This document shows positions 46,932 through 56,655 of a stretch of DNA of 64,000 bases, piece after piece (the first letter of the stretch is position 1; every line of letters begins with the position of its first letter). Both the position numbers and the translations under genes were made by a program. Under the pieces are notes generated by a model, which saw only the letters and a program-made list of their open reading frames with translations, made no database searches and was not told the DNA's origin. This DNA is from BJGV01 sp003230615 (lineage in GTDB: Bacteria > Pseudomonadota > Gammaproteobacteria > Burkholderiales > Nitrosomonadaceae): positions 1,922,001 to 1,986,000 of the forward strand of contig OY760140.1 of the NCBI GenBank assembly GCA_963663215.1, given 5' to 3'.

Positions 46932-47614
46932 ATGCAACTGTTACTCAGGACATGTCTCTTCTCAATCTTATTAGTTCTGCTAGTTTACCTGTACAGTTGG
47001 TAATGGCGGTGCTACTAATGGCTTCATTTATGTCGTGGTGGTACATTTTTAGAAAGCTGTTTACCATTAGGGAAGAAATAAAGCTGAGCGATGAATTCGA
47101 ACATATTTTCTGGAAAGGTTCTGATCTTAATGAGCTTTACCAAGGCGTTGTCAATGCGCGCTACTCAGCAGGCAGCATGGAGCGGATTTTTGAGTCGGGC
47201 TTCCGCGAATTCATCAAACACAATCGCCAGTCAGGAACGGATGTCGGCGCCGCAATGGATGGCACGCGCCGCGCTATGAGGGCAACGTATCAGCGAGAAA
47301 TGGATAGACTTGATTCGCATCTTGCTTTCTTGGCTACAGTTGGGTCAGTAAGCCCCTATATTGGCTTGTTTGGCACTGTGTGGGGAATTATGAATTCTTT
47401 TCGTGGTCTATCTAATGTCACTCAGGCAACCATAGCTCATGTTGCGCCAGGTATTGCTGAGGCGTTAATTGCGACCGCGATGGGATTATTTGCCGCGATT
47501 CCCGCAGTTATTGCCTATAACCGCTATGCTCACAATATCGACCGACTGTCGACTCGTTTTGAGAGTTTTATGGAAGAGCTGTCAAATGTACTGCAACGGC
47601 AGGCAACCGTATAA
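46928..47614 (+). CDS. tolQ: TolQ inner-membrane proton-channel subunit
   Basis: An ExbB/MotA-like protein of the Tol-Pal motor with three membrane segments: VQLVMAVLLMASFMSWWYIF near the N-terminus, VGSVSPYIGLFGTVWGIMNS and IAEALIATAMGLFAAIPAVI. It forms the stator with TolR. 228 residues, complete. Confidence 0.95.
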   Translation: MNATVTQDMSLLNLISSASLPVQLVMAVLLMASFMSWWYIFRKLFTIREEIKLSDEFEHIFWKGSDLNELYQGVVNARYSAGSMERIFESGFREFIKHNRQSGTDVGAAMDGTRRAMRATYQREMDRLDSHLAFLATVGSVSPYIGLFGTVWGIMNSFRGLSNVTQATIAHVAPGIAEALIATAMGLFAAIPAVIAYNRYAHNIDRLSTRFESFMEELSNVLQRQATV

Positions 47615-47638
47615 AAATAATTTAATGGGACGGGTTTC

Positions 47639-48055
47639 ATGAGTATACGCGACTCAAAACGACGATTAATGAATGAGATCAACGTTGTACCGTATATAGA
47701 CGTTATGCTAGTGTTGTTGGTGATTTTTATGATTACAGCACCACTTGTCAATTCCGGCCAAGTTGAATTGCCCCAGATCGGCAAATCCTTAAAACCGCCT
47801 GTTGCACCCCTGGAAGTGATTATTAAAGCTGATAATAGTCTTACGCTTCGCGATCTTGCTCTGACAACCACAGAACGAAAAGTTAATCGTGCCGAACTGA
47901 TAGAGGCGATCAAGCAAAAACAGGCAAAAAATACAGATCAACCTGTGGTGATTGCTGCCGATAAGAGTGTACGTTACGAAGAAGTAATGAAAGTGATGGA
48001 TATTCTACAAAAGCAGAAAGTTAAGAAAGTCGGTCTGCTGGCTAAACAAAAATGA
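47639..48055 (+). CDS. tolR: TolR stator subunit
   Basis: An ExbD-like protein: INVVPYIDVMLVLLVIFMIT holds the single membrane helix with the proton-carrying Asp, followed by the periplasmic domain (VVIAADKSVRYEEVMKVMDI). 138 residues. Confidence 0.95.
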   Translation: MSIRDSKRRLMNEINVVPYIDVMLVLLVIFMITAPLVNSGQVELPQIGKSLKPPVAPLEVIIKADNSLTLRDLALTTTERKVNRAELIEAIKQKQAKNTDQPVVIAADKSVRYEEVMKVMDILQKQKVKKVGLLAKQK

Positions 48056-48071
48056 GTAATACGAACACTCG

Positions 48072-48830
48072 ATGAGCGCAATTGCGCAGCCAGATTCTAC
48101 TAAACATGATCGATTGTTGCAGGCAGGAGTGTTGGCGCTTTTGGTACACGTGGGTTTTTTTATTTTTATGACTTTTGGACTCAATTGGAAAACTTATCCG
48201 CCGGAAGGAGTGGTGGTGGATTTGTGGAGCAGCCTACCTGAACCGCCAAAACCGCCCGTACAAAAAGTAAAACCTTTGCCGCCAAAGTCAGTTCAGCCGC
48301 CGAAAAAAGTAAAGCCCTTGCCGCCAAAGCCAAAAAAACTGACTGCGCCTACTAAGCCAGATATTGCACTTAAGAAAGAAAAAATAAAAAAACCCAAGCC
48401 CAAGCCAGTTGAACAAAAACAAAAGATAGACAAAAAGCAAAAAGCGAGAGTAGCTGCTGAAGTAGAGCGGCTTCAGAAAGAACACCAAGAAGAAGAGGAG
48501 AGAAGGCTTCAAAAAAAGGCGGCGGGAGCACAAGCAGCGGTTAAGCATAATTTGATAGATGAATACAAGGCAAAAATTTTGGCGAAGATCAAAAGTAACA
48601 TTAGAATGCCTACTGAATTACCAGGGAATCCAATTGCAGAGTTTGATGTTACGCTGCTTCCTGGTGGTGAGATTCTTGATGTGAGATTGCGAACAAGCAG
48701 TGGGTTTACTACTTTTGATAGAGCTGTGGAGCGTGCAATCGTTTTGTCCAGACCGCTACCTGTGCCACCCAATCCTTTGCTATTTCCTAATTTTCGAAAT
48801 TTGAGTCTTAAGGTACATTACCTAGAATGA
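48072..48830 (+). CDS. tolA: TolA periplasmic bridge protein
   Basis: One N-terminal membrane helix (LLVHVGFFIFMTFGL), then a long Lys/Pro-rich and helical region (residues about 50-150: PKPKPVEQKQKIDKKQKARV), and a C-terminal TonB-like domain (IAEFDVTLLPGGEILDVRL). At 252 residues the linker is rather short. It connects TolQR to Pal and TolB. Confidence 0.93.
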   Translation: MSAIAQPDSTKHDRLLQAGVLALLVHVGFFIFMTFGLNWKTYPPEGVVVDLWSSLPEPPKPPVQKVKPLPPKSVQPPKKVKPLPPKPKKLTAPTKPDIALKKEKIKKPKPKPVEQKQKIDKKQKARVAAEVERLQKEHQEEEERRLQKKAAGAQAAVKHNLIDEYKAKILAKIKSNIRMPTELPGNPIAEFDVTLLPGGEILDVRLRTSSGFTTFDRAVERAIVLSRPLPVPPNPLLFPNFRNLSLKVHYLE

Positions 48831-50176
48831 CAAGTATAATTCATCGTTATAATGTGTTTTTTTCGAGAGTTAGCTCTATGCAGTTTTGTTTGCGTCAATT
48901 TTTCTGCCGTACGTTTGTCATATTATTGTGTTTGCTTGGCACTCCACTTCATGCCGCACTCGACATCGAGATTTTCGGTGGCGGGGCTTCGCAAATCCCC
49001 ATTGCTATTGTTCCATTCGCTTCCGAAGAAAAACTTAAACAAAGTGTAACCGCAGTTGTGGCATCTGATTTGCAGCGTAGTGGTATTTTCAGACTGGTTG
49101 ATTCGGGTGGTCTATCGCCTCATGATCCCAGAGACATTATTTATCCTAACTGGCAAATGCTTGGTACCCATGCACTAGTAGTCGGTAGCACCAGGATGTT
49201 GCCCAATGGGCAAGTGGAAGTGCGATATAGCCTGATGGATGTGGCAACGCAGGAACTGTTGATCAGCGATATGGAGACTGTTTCCATGAAGCAATTACGC
49301 GCTGTTGCCCATCGAATGGCTGATAATATTTATGAAAAGCTAACAGGAGATGTGGGCGTTTTCAGTACTCGTATTGCTTATGTAGTGAAACAGGGTAAAA
49401 AGTACGCGCTGCAAGTGGCAGATGCGGATGGCTTTAATGCTCGAACAGCGATTGAATACACACAACCAATTATCTCACTTGCGTGGTCACCCGACGGCAC
49501 TAAGATAGCCTATGTGTCGTTTGAGAATAAAAAACCAGTGGTTCACATACAAACTTTGGCAACTGGAGCACGTAAGGCTATAGCCAAATTCAAGGGCAGC
49601 AACAGTGCGCCAGCCTGGTCACCCGATGGTAAAAGACTTGCGGTAGTGCTTAGCATACGAGGTGGTTCGCAAATATTTTTGATAAATGCTAATGGTAGTG
49701 GCTTGAAAAGGTTTAGCAGAAGTTCTGGAATTGACACTGAGCCAAGCTTTTCACCTGATGGGCAGTCAATTATTTTTACCTCAGATCGAGGTGGCAGCCC
49801 GCAAATTTATCGTATGCCAGTAGCAGGAACTGCATCTGGAGTAGCCGAACGTCTCACCTTCGAGGGTGACTACAATGTCAGCCCACAGTACCGTCACGAT
49901 GGTAAAAGTTTTACTTTCATTCATCGTAATGGCTCGAAATTCAATGTAGCCGTTCAGGATTTAGAAACCCGCCAAGTGCAACTGTTGACAGATTCACTAT
50001 TCGACGAATCTCCTAGTTTTGCCCCGAACGGAAAGATAATTCTGTATGCGACCAAAATTGGGGGACGTGGTATATTAGCTGCAGTATCAAGCGATGGCAG
50101 AACAAGACAGCGGCTATCAGCCCAAACGGGAGACATAAGGGAGCCGGCATGGGGACCTTTACCAAAGTGGCGTTAA
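48827..50176 (+). CDS. tolB: TolB periplasmic propeller protein
   Basis: A secreted beta-propeller protein with repeated SPDG blades: LAWSPDGTKIAYVSFENKK, PAWSPDGKRLAVVLSIRGG, PSFSPDGQSIIFTSDRGGS. The signal peptide probably begins at the internal Met (48878: MQFCLRQFFCRTFVILLCLL); the ATG at 48827 overlaps tolA. It binds Pal. Confidence 0.94.
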   Translation: MTSIIHRYNVFFSRVSSMQFCLRQFFCRTFVILLCLLGTPLHAALDIEIFGGGASQIPIAIVPFASEEKLKQSVTAVVASDLQRSGIFRLVDSGGLSPHDPRDIIYPNWQMLGTHALVVGSTRMLPNGQVEVRYSLMDVATQELLISDMETVSMKQLRAVAHRMADNIYEKLTGDVGVFSTRIAYVVKQGKKYALQVADADGFNARTAIEYTQPIISLAWSPDGTKIAYVSFENKKPVVHIQTLATGARKAIAKFKGSNSAPAWSPDGKRLAVVLSIRGGSQIFLINANGSGLKRFSRSSGIDTEPSFSPDGQSIIFTSDRGGSPQIYRMPVAGTASGVAERLTFEGDYNVSPQYRHDGKSFTFIHRNGSKFNVAVQDLETRQVQLLTDSLFDESPSFAPNGKIILYATKIGGRGILAAVSSDGRTRQRLSAQTGDIREPAWGPLPKWR

Positions 50177-50226
50177 TTCCATTTCGTTCAGTAACTCAGA
50201 GTAATTCAATTTATAAGGAGAAAACC

Positions 50227-50727
50227 ATGAATAAAATTTTAAGTATAGCCCTGATAGCTTTGTTGTCGGCGTGTGCTAGCGAGACCACAAAACCTACTGG
50301 TGCAGAGGGACCACCTGAGGATGCAAGTCTTAGCGCGCAGGATACTTCGGTCAGCCCCACACTGAACCCACTTAATGATCCAAACAATATACTGTCCAAA
50401 CGTAGTGTGTTTTTTGATTTTGATAAATACCTTGTTAATGATCAATATAAATCCATGGTCTTGTCTCACGCCCGGTATTTGCGTGAGCACTCTAGTGCCA
50501 GCATTCGTCTGGAAGGTCATGCTGACGAGCGCGGTAGTCGCGAATATAATCTTGCGCTAGGCCAGCGTCGTGCCGACAGCGTACAAAAAGTAATGACCCT
50601 ATCGGGTACTCAAGAAAGCCAAATCGAGTCTATCAGCTATGGAGAGGAAACACCTCGTGCTCTCGGTCATCATGAAACCGCATGGGCTGAAAATCGCCGT
50701 GCAGATATTCGCTATCAAAGCGAATGA
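50227..50727 (+). CDS. pal: Peptidoglycan-associated lipoprotein Pal
   Basis: Outer-membrane lipoprotein: lipobox ALLSAC (Cys16), then the OmpA-like peptidoglycan-binding domain (VFFDFDKYLVNDQYKSMV; LEGHADERGSREYNLALGQR; AWAENRRADIRYQSE). The start at 50227 follows TATAAGGAG. The 3' end overlaps cpoB as ATGA. Confidence 0.95.
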   Translation: MNKILSIALIALLSACASETTKPTGAEGPPEDASLSAQDTSVSPTLNPLNDPNNILSKRSVFFDFDKYLVNDQYKSMVLSHARYLREHSSASIRLEGHADERGSREYNLALGQRRADSVQKVMTLSGTQESQIESISYGEETPRALGHHETAWAENRRADIRYQSE

Positions 50728-51521
50728 AGATGAGTTTGCGCGCGCTCTTGTTATTATCAGTGGTGATCGGTTGTAATTCGAGTTACGCCGCACTGTTTGA
50801 TGATAAGGGCGCGCGGCAGGAACTTGCTGTACAAAAGAAACAAGTGAAAGTGCTAGAAGCAAGTATAACCAAGCTGGACGAGAAAAATGATCGGGCGCTT
50901 GTCGGACTTCATAACCAGATCGAGGAGTTAAGGCAAGAACTCAACAAATTAAATGGGCGGATTGAGGTGCTGACCAACGAGATTGAATTGTCGCAAAATA
51001 GGCAGAAGGATTTCTATATTGATCTTGATAGCCGGCTAAGACAACTCGAGCAGCTTGACGCATCTGTTGATGCAGAATCGAATACGAAGTCTTCAGCAGT
51101 CACTACAGGGAGGTTGCCAGCTAAAAATATAGTGGTAGAGACTAATGATGACGAGAATCGTGACTATCAGGACGCTTTCGGTCTGTTCAAGATCGCTAAA
51201 TTTAAGAGCGCCATTACTAAATTCAAAAGCTTTATCAAGCGCTATCCTAAGTCCAAACTTGTTCCCAGTGCTTACTACTGGATTGGTAATTCATATTATG
51301 CACTGGGTGAGTTTAAGAGTGCTATTAGCACGCAGCAAAAACTGATCAAAACTTTTCCAGACAGTGCTAAAGTTCCCGATGCCATGCTTAATATGGCAAG
51401 CAGCCAGCAAGAAATAAACTACAGAACTGCCGCAAAAAAAACTCTGAAAGATTTGATTGCCAAATACCCAGTCAGTGATGCTGCAGAAAAAGCAAAGTTA
51501 CGATTAGCCAACCAAAAATAG
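50724..51521 (+). CDS. cpoB: Cell division coordinator CpoB (YbgF)
   Basis: A periplasmic protein with a signal peptide (LRALLLLSVVIGCNSSYA), a coiled-coil trimer segment (NQIEELRQELNKLNGRIEVL) and C-terminal TPR helices (YQDAFGLFKIAKFKSAITKF; IGNSYYALGEFKSAISTQQK). It works with Tol-Pal and links septal peptidoglycan synthesis with outer-membrane constriction. Confidence 0.93.
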   Translation: MKMSLRALLLLSVVIGCNSSYAALFDDKGARQELAVQKKQVKVLEASITKLDEKNDRALVGLHNQIEELRQELNKLNGRIEVLTNEIELSQNRQKDFYIDLDSRLRQLEQLDASVDAESNTKSSAVTTGRLPAKNIVVETNDDENRDYQDAFGLFKIAKFKSAITKFKSFIKRYPKSKLVPSAYYWIGNSYYALGEFKSAISTQQKLIKTFPDSAKVPDAMLNMASSQQEINYRTAAKKTLKDLIAKYPVSDAAEKAKLRLANQK

Positions 51522-51556
51522 AGTGTGGTCTTGGCTTGCGCCATTTAATTTTGGAT

Positions 51557-52249
51557 ATGGTTCTTACTTCTCCCTCATTGCAAAACACAGTTGCACAGAA
51601 ACCTGAAACGGAGGTTTTGCGCGTAAGCGAAATATTTTTTTCCTTACAAGGTGAAACCAGTCGTGTAGGGTTACCTACAATATTTGTGCGCTTGACTGGT
51701 TGTCCCCTGCGTTGTGGTTACTGTGACACTGAGTATGCCTTTTATGGAGGTGAGAGCATGGCAATTTATTCCATTCTAGAGGAAGTTTCTAGTTATGAGG
51801 CTTACAATGTTACCGTCACGGGTGGTGAGCCTTTAGCACAGAAAAAATGTCTGATATTACTTAAGTTGTTGTGCGATGCGGGTTATTCAGTATCACTTGA
51901 GACCAGTGGTGCACAAGATATATCTAGGGTAGATGTGCGAGTAGTAAAAGTTCTAGATGTTAAAACTCCCGGTTCAGGAGAGGCCAAGAAGAACCGCTGG
52001 ACCAATCTCAAATATCTTGCACAACAAGATGAACTGAAATTTGTGCTATGTGATGAATTGGATTATCAATGGGCAATTGAGACCATACGTAAGCGTCACC
52101 TAGATCATATTTGTCCAATTTTATTTTCGCCGGTTTATGACAAACTTGACCCTGCATTACTCGCTTCATGGGTACTACGTGATCGCTTACGTGTAAGAGT
52201 ACAGATTCAGCTACACAAGTTGTTGTGGGGCGAGGGGCCGGGGCGATGA
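51557..52249 (+). CDS. queE: 7-carboxy-7-deazaguanine synthase
   Basis: A radical SAM enzyme of queuosine synthesis: FSLQGETSRVGLPTIFVRLT, then the cluster motif GCPLRCGYCDTEYAFYGG (CxxxCxxC), and VTVTGGEPLAQKKCLILL. The start at 51557 is preferred; the TTG at 51536 would add seven residues. queC follows 42 bases later. Confidence 0.93.
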   Translation: MVLTSPSLQNTVAQKPETEVLRVSEIFFSLQGETSRVGLPTIFVRLTGCPLRCGYCDTEYAFYGGESMAIYSILEEVSSYEAYNVTVTGGEPLAQKKCLILLKLLCDAGYSVSLETSGAQDISRVDVRVVKVLDVKTPGSGEAKKNRWTNLKYLAQQDELKFVLCDELDYQWAIETIRKRHLDHICPILFSPVYDKLDPALLASWVLRDRLRVRVQIQLHKLLWGEGPGR

Positions 52250-52291
52250 AAAACCAGCTAGATTTTCTCATATAATTTTTGTTTTGATCGT

Positions 52292-52963
52292 ATGACGATA
52301 GCCGTGGTGCTCTTATCGGGCGGGTTAGATTCTGCCACCATTCTTGCCGCCGCCCGTGACAGGGGGTACGAGTGCTACGCCTTGAGCGTAGATTATGGCC
52401 AGCGAAACAGATCAGAACTGGTTGCGGCATCGAATGTGGCCCGATCAATGGGAGTGTGCGGGCATCAGGTCATAAATGTTGATTTGACCGTTTTCGGCGG
52501 ATCGGCGCTCATTGATAAATCCATCGCCGTCCCCATAGAAGGAATTAAGGCTGGCATCCCGATTACATACGTTCCTGCTCGCAACACTATAATGTTGTCA
52601 CTTGCACTGTCGTGGGCCGAGACGCTTGGAAGCAGCGATATTTTTATCGGTATCAATGCGGTAGATTATTCTGGTTACCCAGATTGTCGGCCTGAATATA
52701 TTGTAGCTTTTGAAAAAATGGCAAATTTGGCAACTAAAGCCGCAATCCAAGGCAACAAACTGAGTATCCATGCCCCACTTCTTAGTTTGTCCAAGGCAGA
52801 AATAATCCAGCAAGGGGAGATGCTTGGTGTAGATTACAAGATGACGGTATCTTGCTATCAGGCGGATGAATCAGGGCTTGCCTGTGGAATGTGTGATTCC
52901 TGCCGATTGCGCCGGGAGGGGTTCGAAGCGGCAAACGTTTCTGATCCGACTCGTTACAAGTAA
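52292..52963 (+). CDS. queC: 7-cyano-7-deazaguanine synthase
   Basis: Makes preQ0 from CDG with ATP and ammonia. ATP-pyrophosphatase loop VVLLSGGLDSATILAAARDR, Tyr-rich GYECYALSVDYGQRNRSEL, and the zinc cysteines in SCYQADESGLACGMCDSCRL. 223 residues, complete. Confidence 0.95.
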   Translation: MTIAVVLLSGGLDSATILAAARDRGYECYALSVDYGQRNRSELVAASNVARSMGVCGHQVINVDLTVFGGSALIDKSIAVPIEGIKAGIPITYVPARNTIMLSLALSWAETLGSSDIFIGINAVDYSGYPDCRPEYIVAFEKMANLATKAAIQGNKLSIHAPLLSLSKAEIIQQGEMLGVDYKMTVSCYQADESGLACGMCDSCRLRREGFEAANVSDPTRYK

Positions 52964-53088
52964 GAGACAATTTTATAATCTATATTGATAGTTTCTCTAC
53001 AGCTAAGTAAAAATATTGTGCGATCTTCCAATTAATTTGGCAGAATAGGCCTCATTGGTACAGTTGCTTTTTTAAAAGGGGAATTGAG

Positions 53089-54432
53089 ATGAGATACCAA
53101 AGCTTTCAAGAATTTTGCACTTATATAGCTAAGCATAATCCGCGTCAGCCAGAATACCAACAGGCGGTTGATGAAGTAATGGAGAGTATTTGGCCCTTTA
53201 TCACCAGCCACCCCCGTTATGCCGAACATGGTCTTCTGGATCGTCTCGTTGAGCCAGAGCGAGCCATTATTTTTCGGGTATCCTGGGTGGATGATCAAAA
53301 CGAAGTAAGAGTTAACCGTGGTTATCGAATACAGCACAGCTCATCTATAGGTCCTTACAAAGGAGGCACACGTTTTCATCCTTCGGTAAATCTTTCCATT
53401 CTCAAATTTCTGGCGTTCGAGCAAACTTTGAAGAATGCTCTGACCACCTTGCCCATGGGTGGGGGCAAAGGTGGTGCAGATTTCGACCCTAAGGGGCGGA
53501 GTCCGGGGGAAGTGATGCGTTTTTGCCAGTCCTACGTAACTGAGCTTTTTCGTCATATCGGTTCCGATACAGACGTGCCGGCTGGGGACATAGGCGTTGG
53601 TGGTCGGGAAGTGGGCTTTATGGCTGGAATGATGAAAAAATTGTCTAATCGATCCGACTCTGTTTTTACGGGCAAGGGCATGAGTTTTGGAGGTTCCCTG
53701 ATTCGCCCGGAAGCTACTGGTTACGGTACAGTATATTTCGCCGAGGAAATGCTTAAGCACATTGGCCGCTCGTTAGATGGTCTTAGAGTTTCTGTTTCAG
53801 GTGCAGGTAATGTAGCTCAGAACACTGTTGAAAAAGCGATGATGCTTGGTGCCAAGGTGGTAACAATTTCCGATTCAAGTGGCACAGTAGTGGATGAGCA
53901 AGGCTTCACCACCGAAAAACTTACAGAGCTAATGGAAGTAAAGAATCATTTAAGGGGACGAGTCAGCGACTACGCTAAGCGAGTAAAGGCCACTTTCACT
54001 TCTGGTGTACGCCCGTGGCACGTTCCAGTCGATGTGGCGCTACCCTGTGCGGTACAGAATGAGCTAGATGAAAAAGATGCGGCCACCTTAATCAAAAATG
54101 GCGTACTTTGTGTTGCTGAAGGGGCCAATATGCCTTCTACGGCAGGTGCTATAAAGCTTTTCGAGAAAGGTGGGGTACTGTTTGCACCGGGCAAGGCCAG
54201 TAATGCAGGTGGTGTAGCCACCTCTGGGCTGGAAATGAGCCAGAATGCCATGCGCCTTTCTTGGCCACGGGAAGAGGTAGATGCCCGTTTACTGGAAATC
54301 ATGCAAGTCATCCATAGTTCCTGTATTCAATATGGTAAGCGAAAAGATGGAAGCATTAATTATGTTGATGGAGCAAATTTAGCAGGTTTTGTCAAAGTGG
54401 CAGATGCGATGCTAGGTCAGGGTGTGGTCTAA
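53089..54432 (+). CDS. gdhA: NADP-type glutamate dehydrogenase
   Basis: Converts 2-oxoglutarate and ammonium to glutamate. N-terminal VDEVMESIWPFITSHPRYAE, substrate loop LTTLPMGGGKGGADFDPKG with catalytic Lys, LIRPEATGYGTVYFAEEMLK and the nucleotide fold VSVSGAGNVAQNTVEKAMML. 447 residues, complete. Ribosome-binding site GGGGAATTGAG. It is a single-gene unit; the 218 bases before the next gene hold no recognised feature. Confidence 0.95.
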   Translation: MRYQSFQEFCTYIAKHNPRQPEYQQAVDEVMESIWPFITSHPRYAEHGLLDRLVEPERAIIFRVSWVDDQNEVRVNRGYRIQHSSSIGPYKGGTRFHPSVNLSILKFLAFEQTLKNALTTLPMGGGKGGADFDPKGRSPGEVMRFCQSYVTELFRHIGSDTDVPAGDIGVGGREVGFMAGMMKKLSNRSDSVFTGKGMSFGGSLIRPEATGYGTVYFAEEMLKHIGRSLDGLRVSVSGAGNVAQNTVEKAMMLGAKVVTISDSSGTVVDEQGFTTEKLTELMEVKNHLRGRVSDYAKRVKATFTSGVRPWHVPVDVALPCAVQNELDEKDAATLIKNGVLCVAEGANMPSTAGAIKLFEKGGVLFAPGKASNAGGVATSGLEMSQNAMRLSWPREEVDARLLEIMQVIHSSCIQYGKRKDGSINYVDGANLAGFVKVADAMLGQGVV

Positions 54433-54703
54433 GTATCATCTAGCTACATAAGATAATTACTACAATTGCAAATTTATTAATTATCAGACCTGTAGCTTAC
54501 CGGATCCAGGATGTCTTGGTGTGAACGAATTCACGAAACCCATGATACGATAGCTCTCTACCAAAGCTGGAATTTTCAATGCTACCTAAGGGTAGACGTG
54601 GATTAGACTTGACCCCCATACCATTAGCTGTATCCAGCGTGAGTTTTCTATGCGGTTTTTTTGCGTTTCTGGCATCATTGCTTCAGATGCTAGAACCAAG
54701 TCC

Positions 54704-56623
54704 ATGAAAAATATTTTTCTAGTATTATTATTTCTTGGTTACATTGGAACACTTGCAGCTAGTCAAGATAGAGATTTCATCACCGCGCGTAAAGCATTTC
54801 GGGCAGGGAATTCTGCTCGTTTGGCTGTTGAAATCCCGCGTCTTCAAGGCCATGTACTGGAATCTTATGCAGCCTATTATCAGTTGAGCCTACAGTTGGA
54901 GAAAACAGATGTAGGTTCAGACGCTGTCAGGAAGTTCCTATCTCGTTATCAGGACAGTCTTCTTGCTGACAAAATACGAGGTGAATGGCTAAAGATTCTT
55001 GGAAAAACGCATCAATGGGAATTGTTTGCTGAGGAGTATCCGGCACTAGTCAACGAGGATACCGAGCTTAGTTGTTACTCTTTGCAACAGCGGCTATACG
55101 TAAACGACAGTGATGCGTTGCATGATACGCTTCCGCTATGGTTCAACGAGCAAGACATGCCTGAAAGTTGTACGCCGTTGTTCGAATCGCTTATTGCGGC
55201 AGAACTTCTAACTGAAGAAGATCTGTGGCGGAGACTACGCTTAGCCTTGGCAGTAGGTAATGTTAGTGTTGCAAAACACATCAACCAGTATCTGCCAAAA
55301 AAACAGGCGCTCAACGAGCGCAAGTTGAACGCCGCCACCAGAAATCCATTACGCTACCTAGGAAGACACCGGAAAAAAATCAAAACTCGTGCTGACCGTG
55401 AAGTGATTCTATTCGCAATGTTGCGCTTGCTTCGTAGTGGTATAGATCGAGCTTATGCTTTTTGGCCCAAGGTACGTGAGCAATTTTCTCATACCGAGCG
55501 GTCATATTTTAAGGCACAATTGGCAAGCCGAGCGGCATATAAACATGATCCACGTGCGCTTGACTGGTTTATGGAAGCCGCCAACAGTAGTGACCCAGTT
55601 CCGCTTTCAGATACACAACTCGCATGGAAAACACGCGCTGCACTACGTGCTGGCGATTGGACGATAGTGCTAGAGAGCATCGAAGCTATGTCTCCTCATG
55701 AACAGCAGGCAGCAGCTTGGCGATATTGGAAGGCCCGCGCTCTGAAGTCTAAAGGTAAAACTGCAAAAGCTAGCGCAATACTCGCACCATTAAGCACCGA
55801 ATATCATTTTTATGGTCAACTAGCGGAAGAAGAGATAGGGGCTGTAATTGGTGCGCTCCCTAAATCCTATAATCTTAGTTCAGAAGAAATTACAGCTGTA
55901 GAGCAACTACCAGGAATTCAACGGGCACTTGCTCTGTATCGGCTGAATCTACGAATTGAGGCAACACGTGAGTGGATTTGGGCGATACGTGGATTTGATG
56001 ACAAGCATTTATTGGCTGCTGCTGAAATAGCGTGCCGTAACAAAATCTATGATCGTGCTATTAATACGGCCAATAAAACCGAGCAACTGCATAATTTCAA
56101 TCTGCGCTACCTCGCTCCACATCGTGAAGTAATGCAAGATATCTTGAAACAAAAAGAGCTTGATGAGGCTTTGGTTTACGGTCTGATTAGGCAGGAAAGT
56201 CGCTTCATCAATTACGCTAAGTCTAGTGCAGGTGCAATCGGTTTGATGCAATTGATGCCAACTACCGCTAGATGGATAGCGAAAAGAATAGGTATGCGGA
56301 ATTACCGTAAAAGGCTTATTGCCCAGGTGAATACCAATCTAATGTTGGGCACATACTATCTTAAGCACGTACTAACTTTATTTGATGACCAATCATTGTT
56401 GGCTTCAGCGGCCTACAATGCTGGCCCTAGTCGGGCTCAACAATGGCGTGGTTTGACACCACTGGAGGGTGCGATTTATGCAGAAACTATTCCTTTCAAC
56501 GAAACTCGCGACTACGTAAAAAAGGTCATGAGCAATTCCATGTATTATGCCAGTACCTTCGGTCATCAAACGAAGACCTTGAAACAGCGTCTTGACATAA
56601 TCGCGCCTAAATCAGATAAATAG
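54704..56623 (+). CDS. slt: Soluble lytic murein transglycosylase
   Basis: Cleaves the MurNAc-GlcNAc bond. Signal peptide from the Met at 54704 (MKNIFLVLLFLGYIGTLAAS), then a long superhelical alpha-domain, then the Slt catalytic domain: VYGLIRQESRFINYAKSSAG with catalytic Glu, AIGLMQLMPTTARWIAK and LLASAAYNAGPSRAQQW. 54650 is an alternative start. Confidence 0.92.
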   Translation: MKNIFLVLLFLGYIGTLAASQDRDFITARKAFRAGNSARLAVEIPRLQGHVLESYAAYYQLSLQLEKTDVGSDAVRKFLSRYQDSLLADKIRGEWLKILGKTHQWELFAEEYPALVNEDTELSCYSLQQRLYVNDSDALHDTLPLWFNEQDMPESCTPLFESLIAAELLTEEDLWRRLRLALAVGNVSVAKHINQYLPKKQALNERKLNAATRNPLRYLGRHRKKIKTRADREVILFAMLRLLRSGIDRAYAFWPKVREQFSHTERSYFKAQLASRAAYKHDPRALDWFMEAANSSDPVPLSDTQLAWKTRAALRAGDWTIVLESIEAMSPHEQQAAAWRYWKARALKSKGKTAKASAILAPLSTEYHFYGQLAEEEIGAVIGALPKSYNLSSEEITAVEQLPGIQRALALYRLNLRIEATREWIWAIRGFDDKHLLAAAEIACRNKIYDRAINTANKTEQLHNFNLRYLAPHREVMQDILKQKELDEALVYGLIRQESRFINYAKSSAGAIGLMQLMPTTARWIAKRIGMRNYRKRLIAQVNTNLMLGTYYLKHVLTLFDDQSLLASAAYNAGPSRAQQWRGLTPLEGAIYAETIPFNETRDYVKKVMSNSMYYASTFGHQTKTLKQRLDIIAPKSDK

Positions 56624-56655
56624 CAACAACTTCCGAATAAGAAAGAACAAACGCA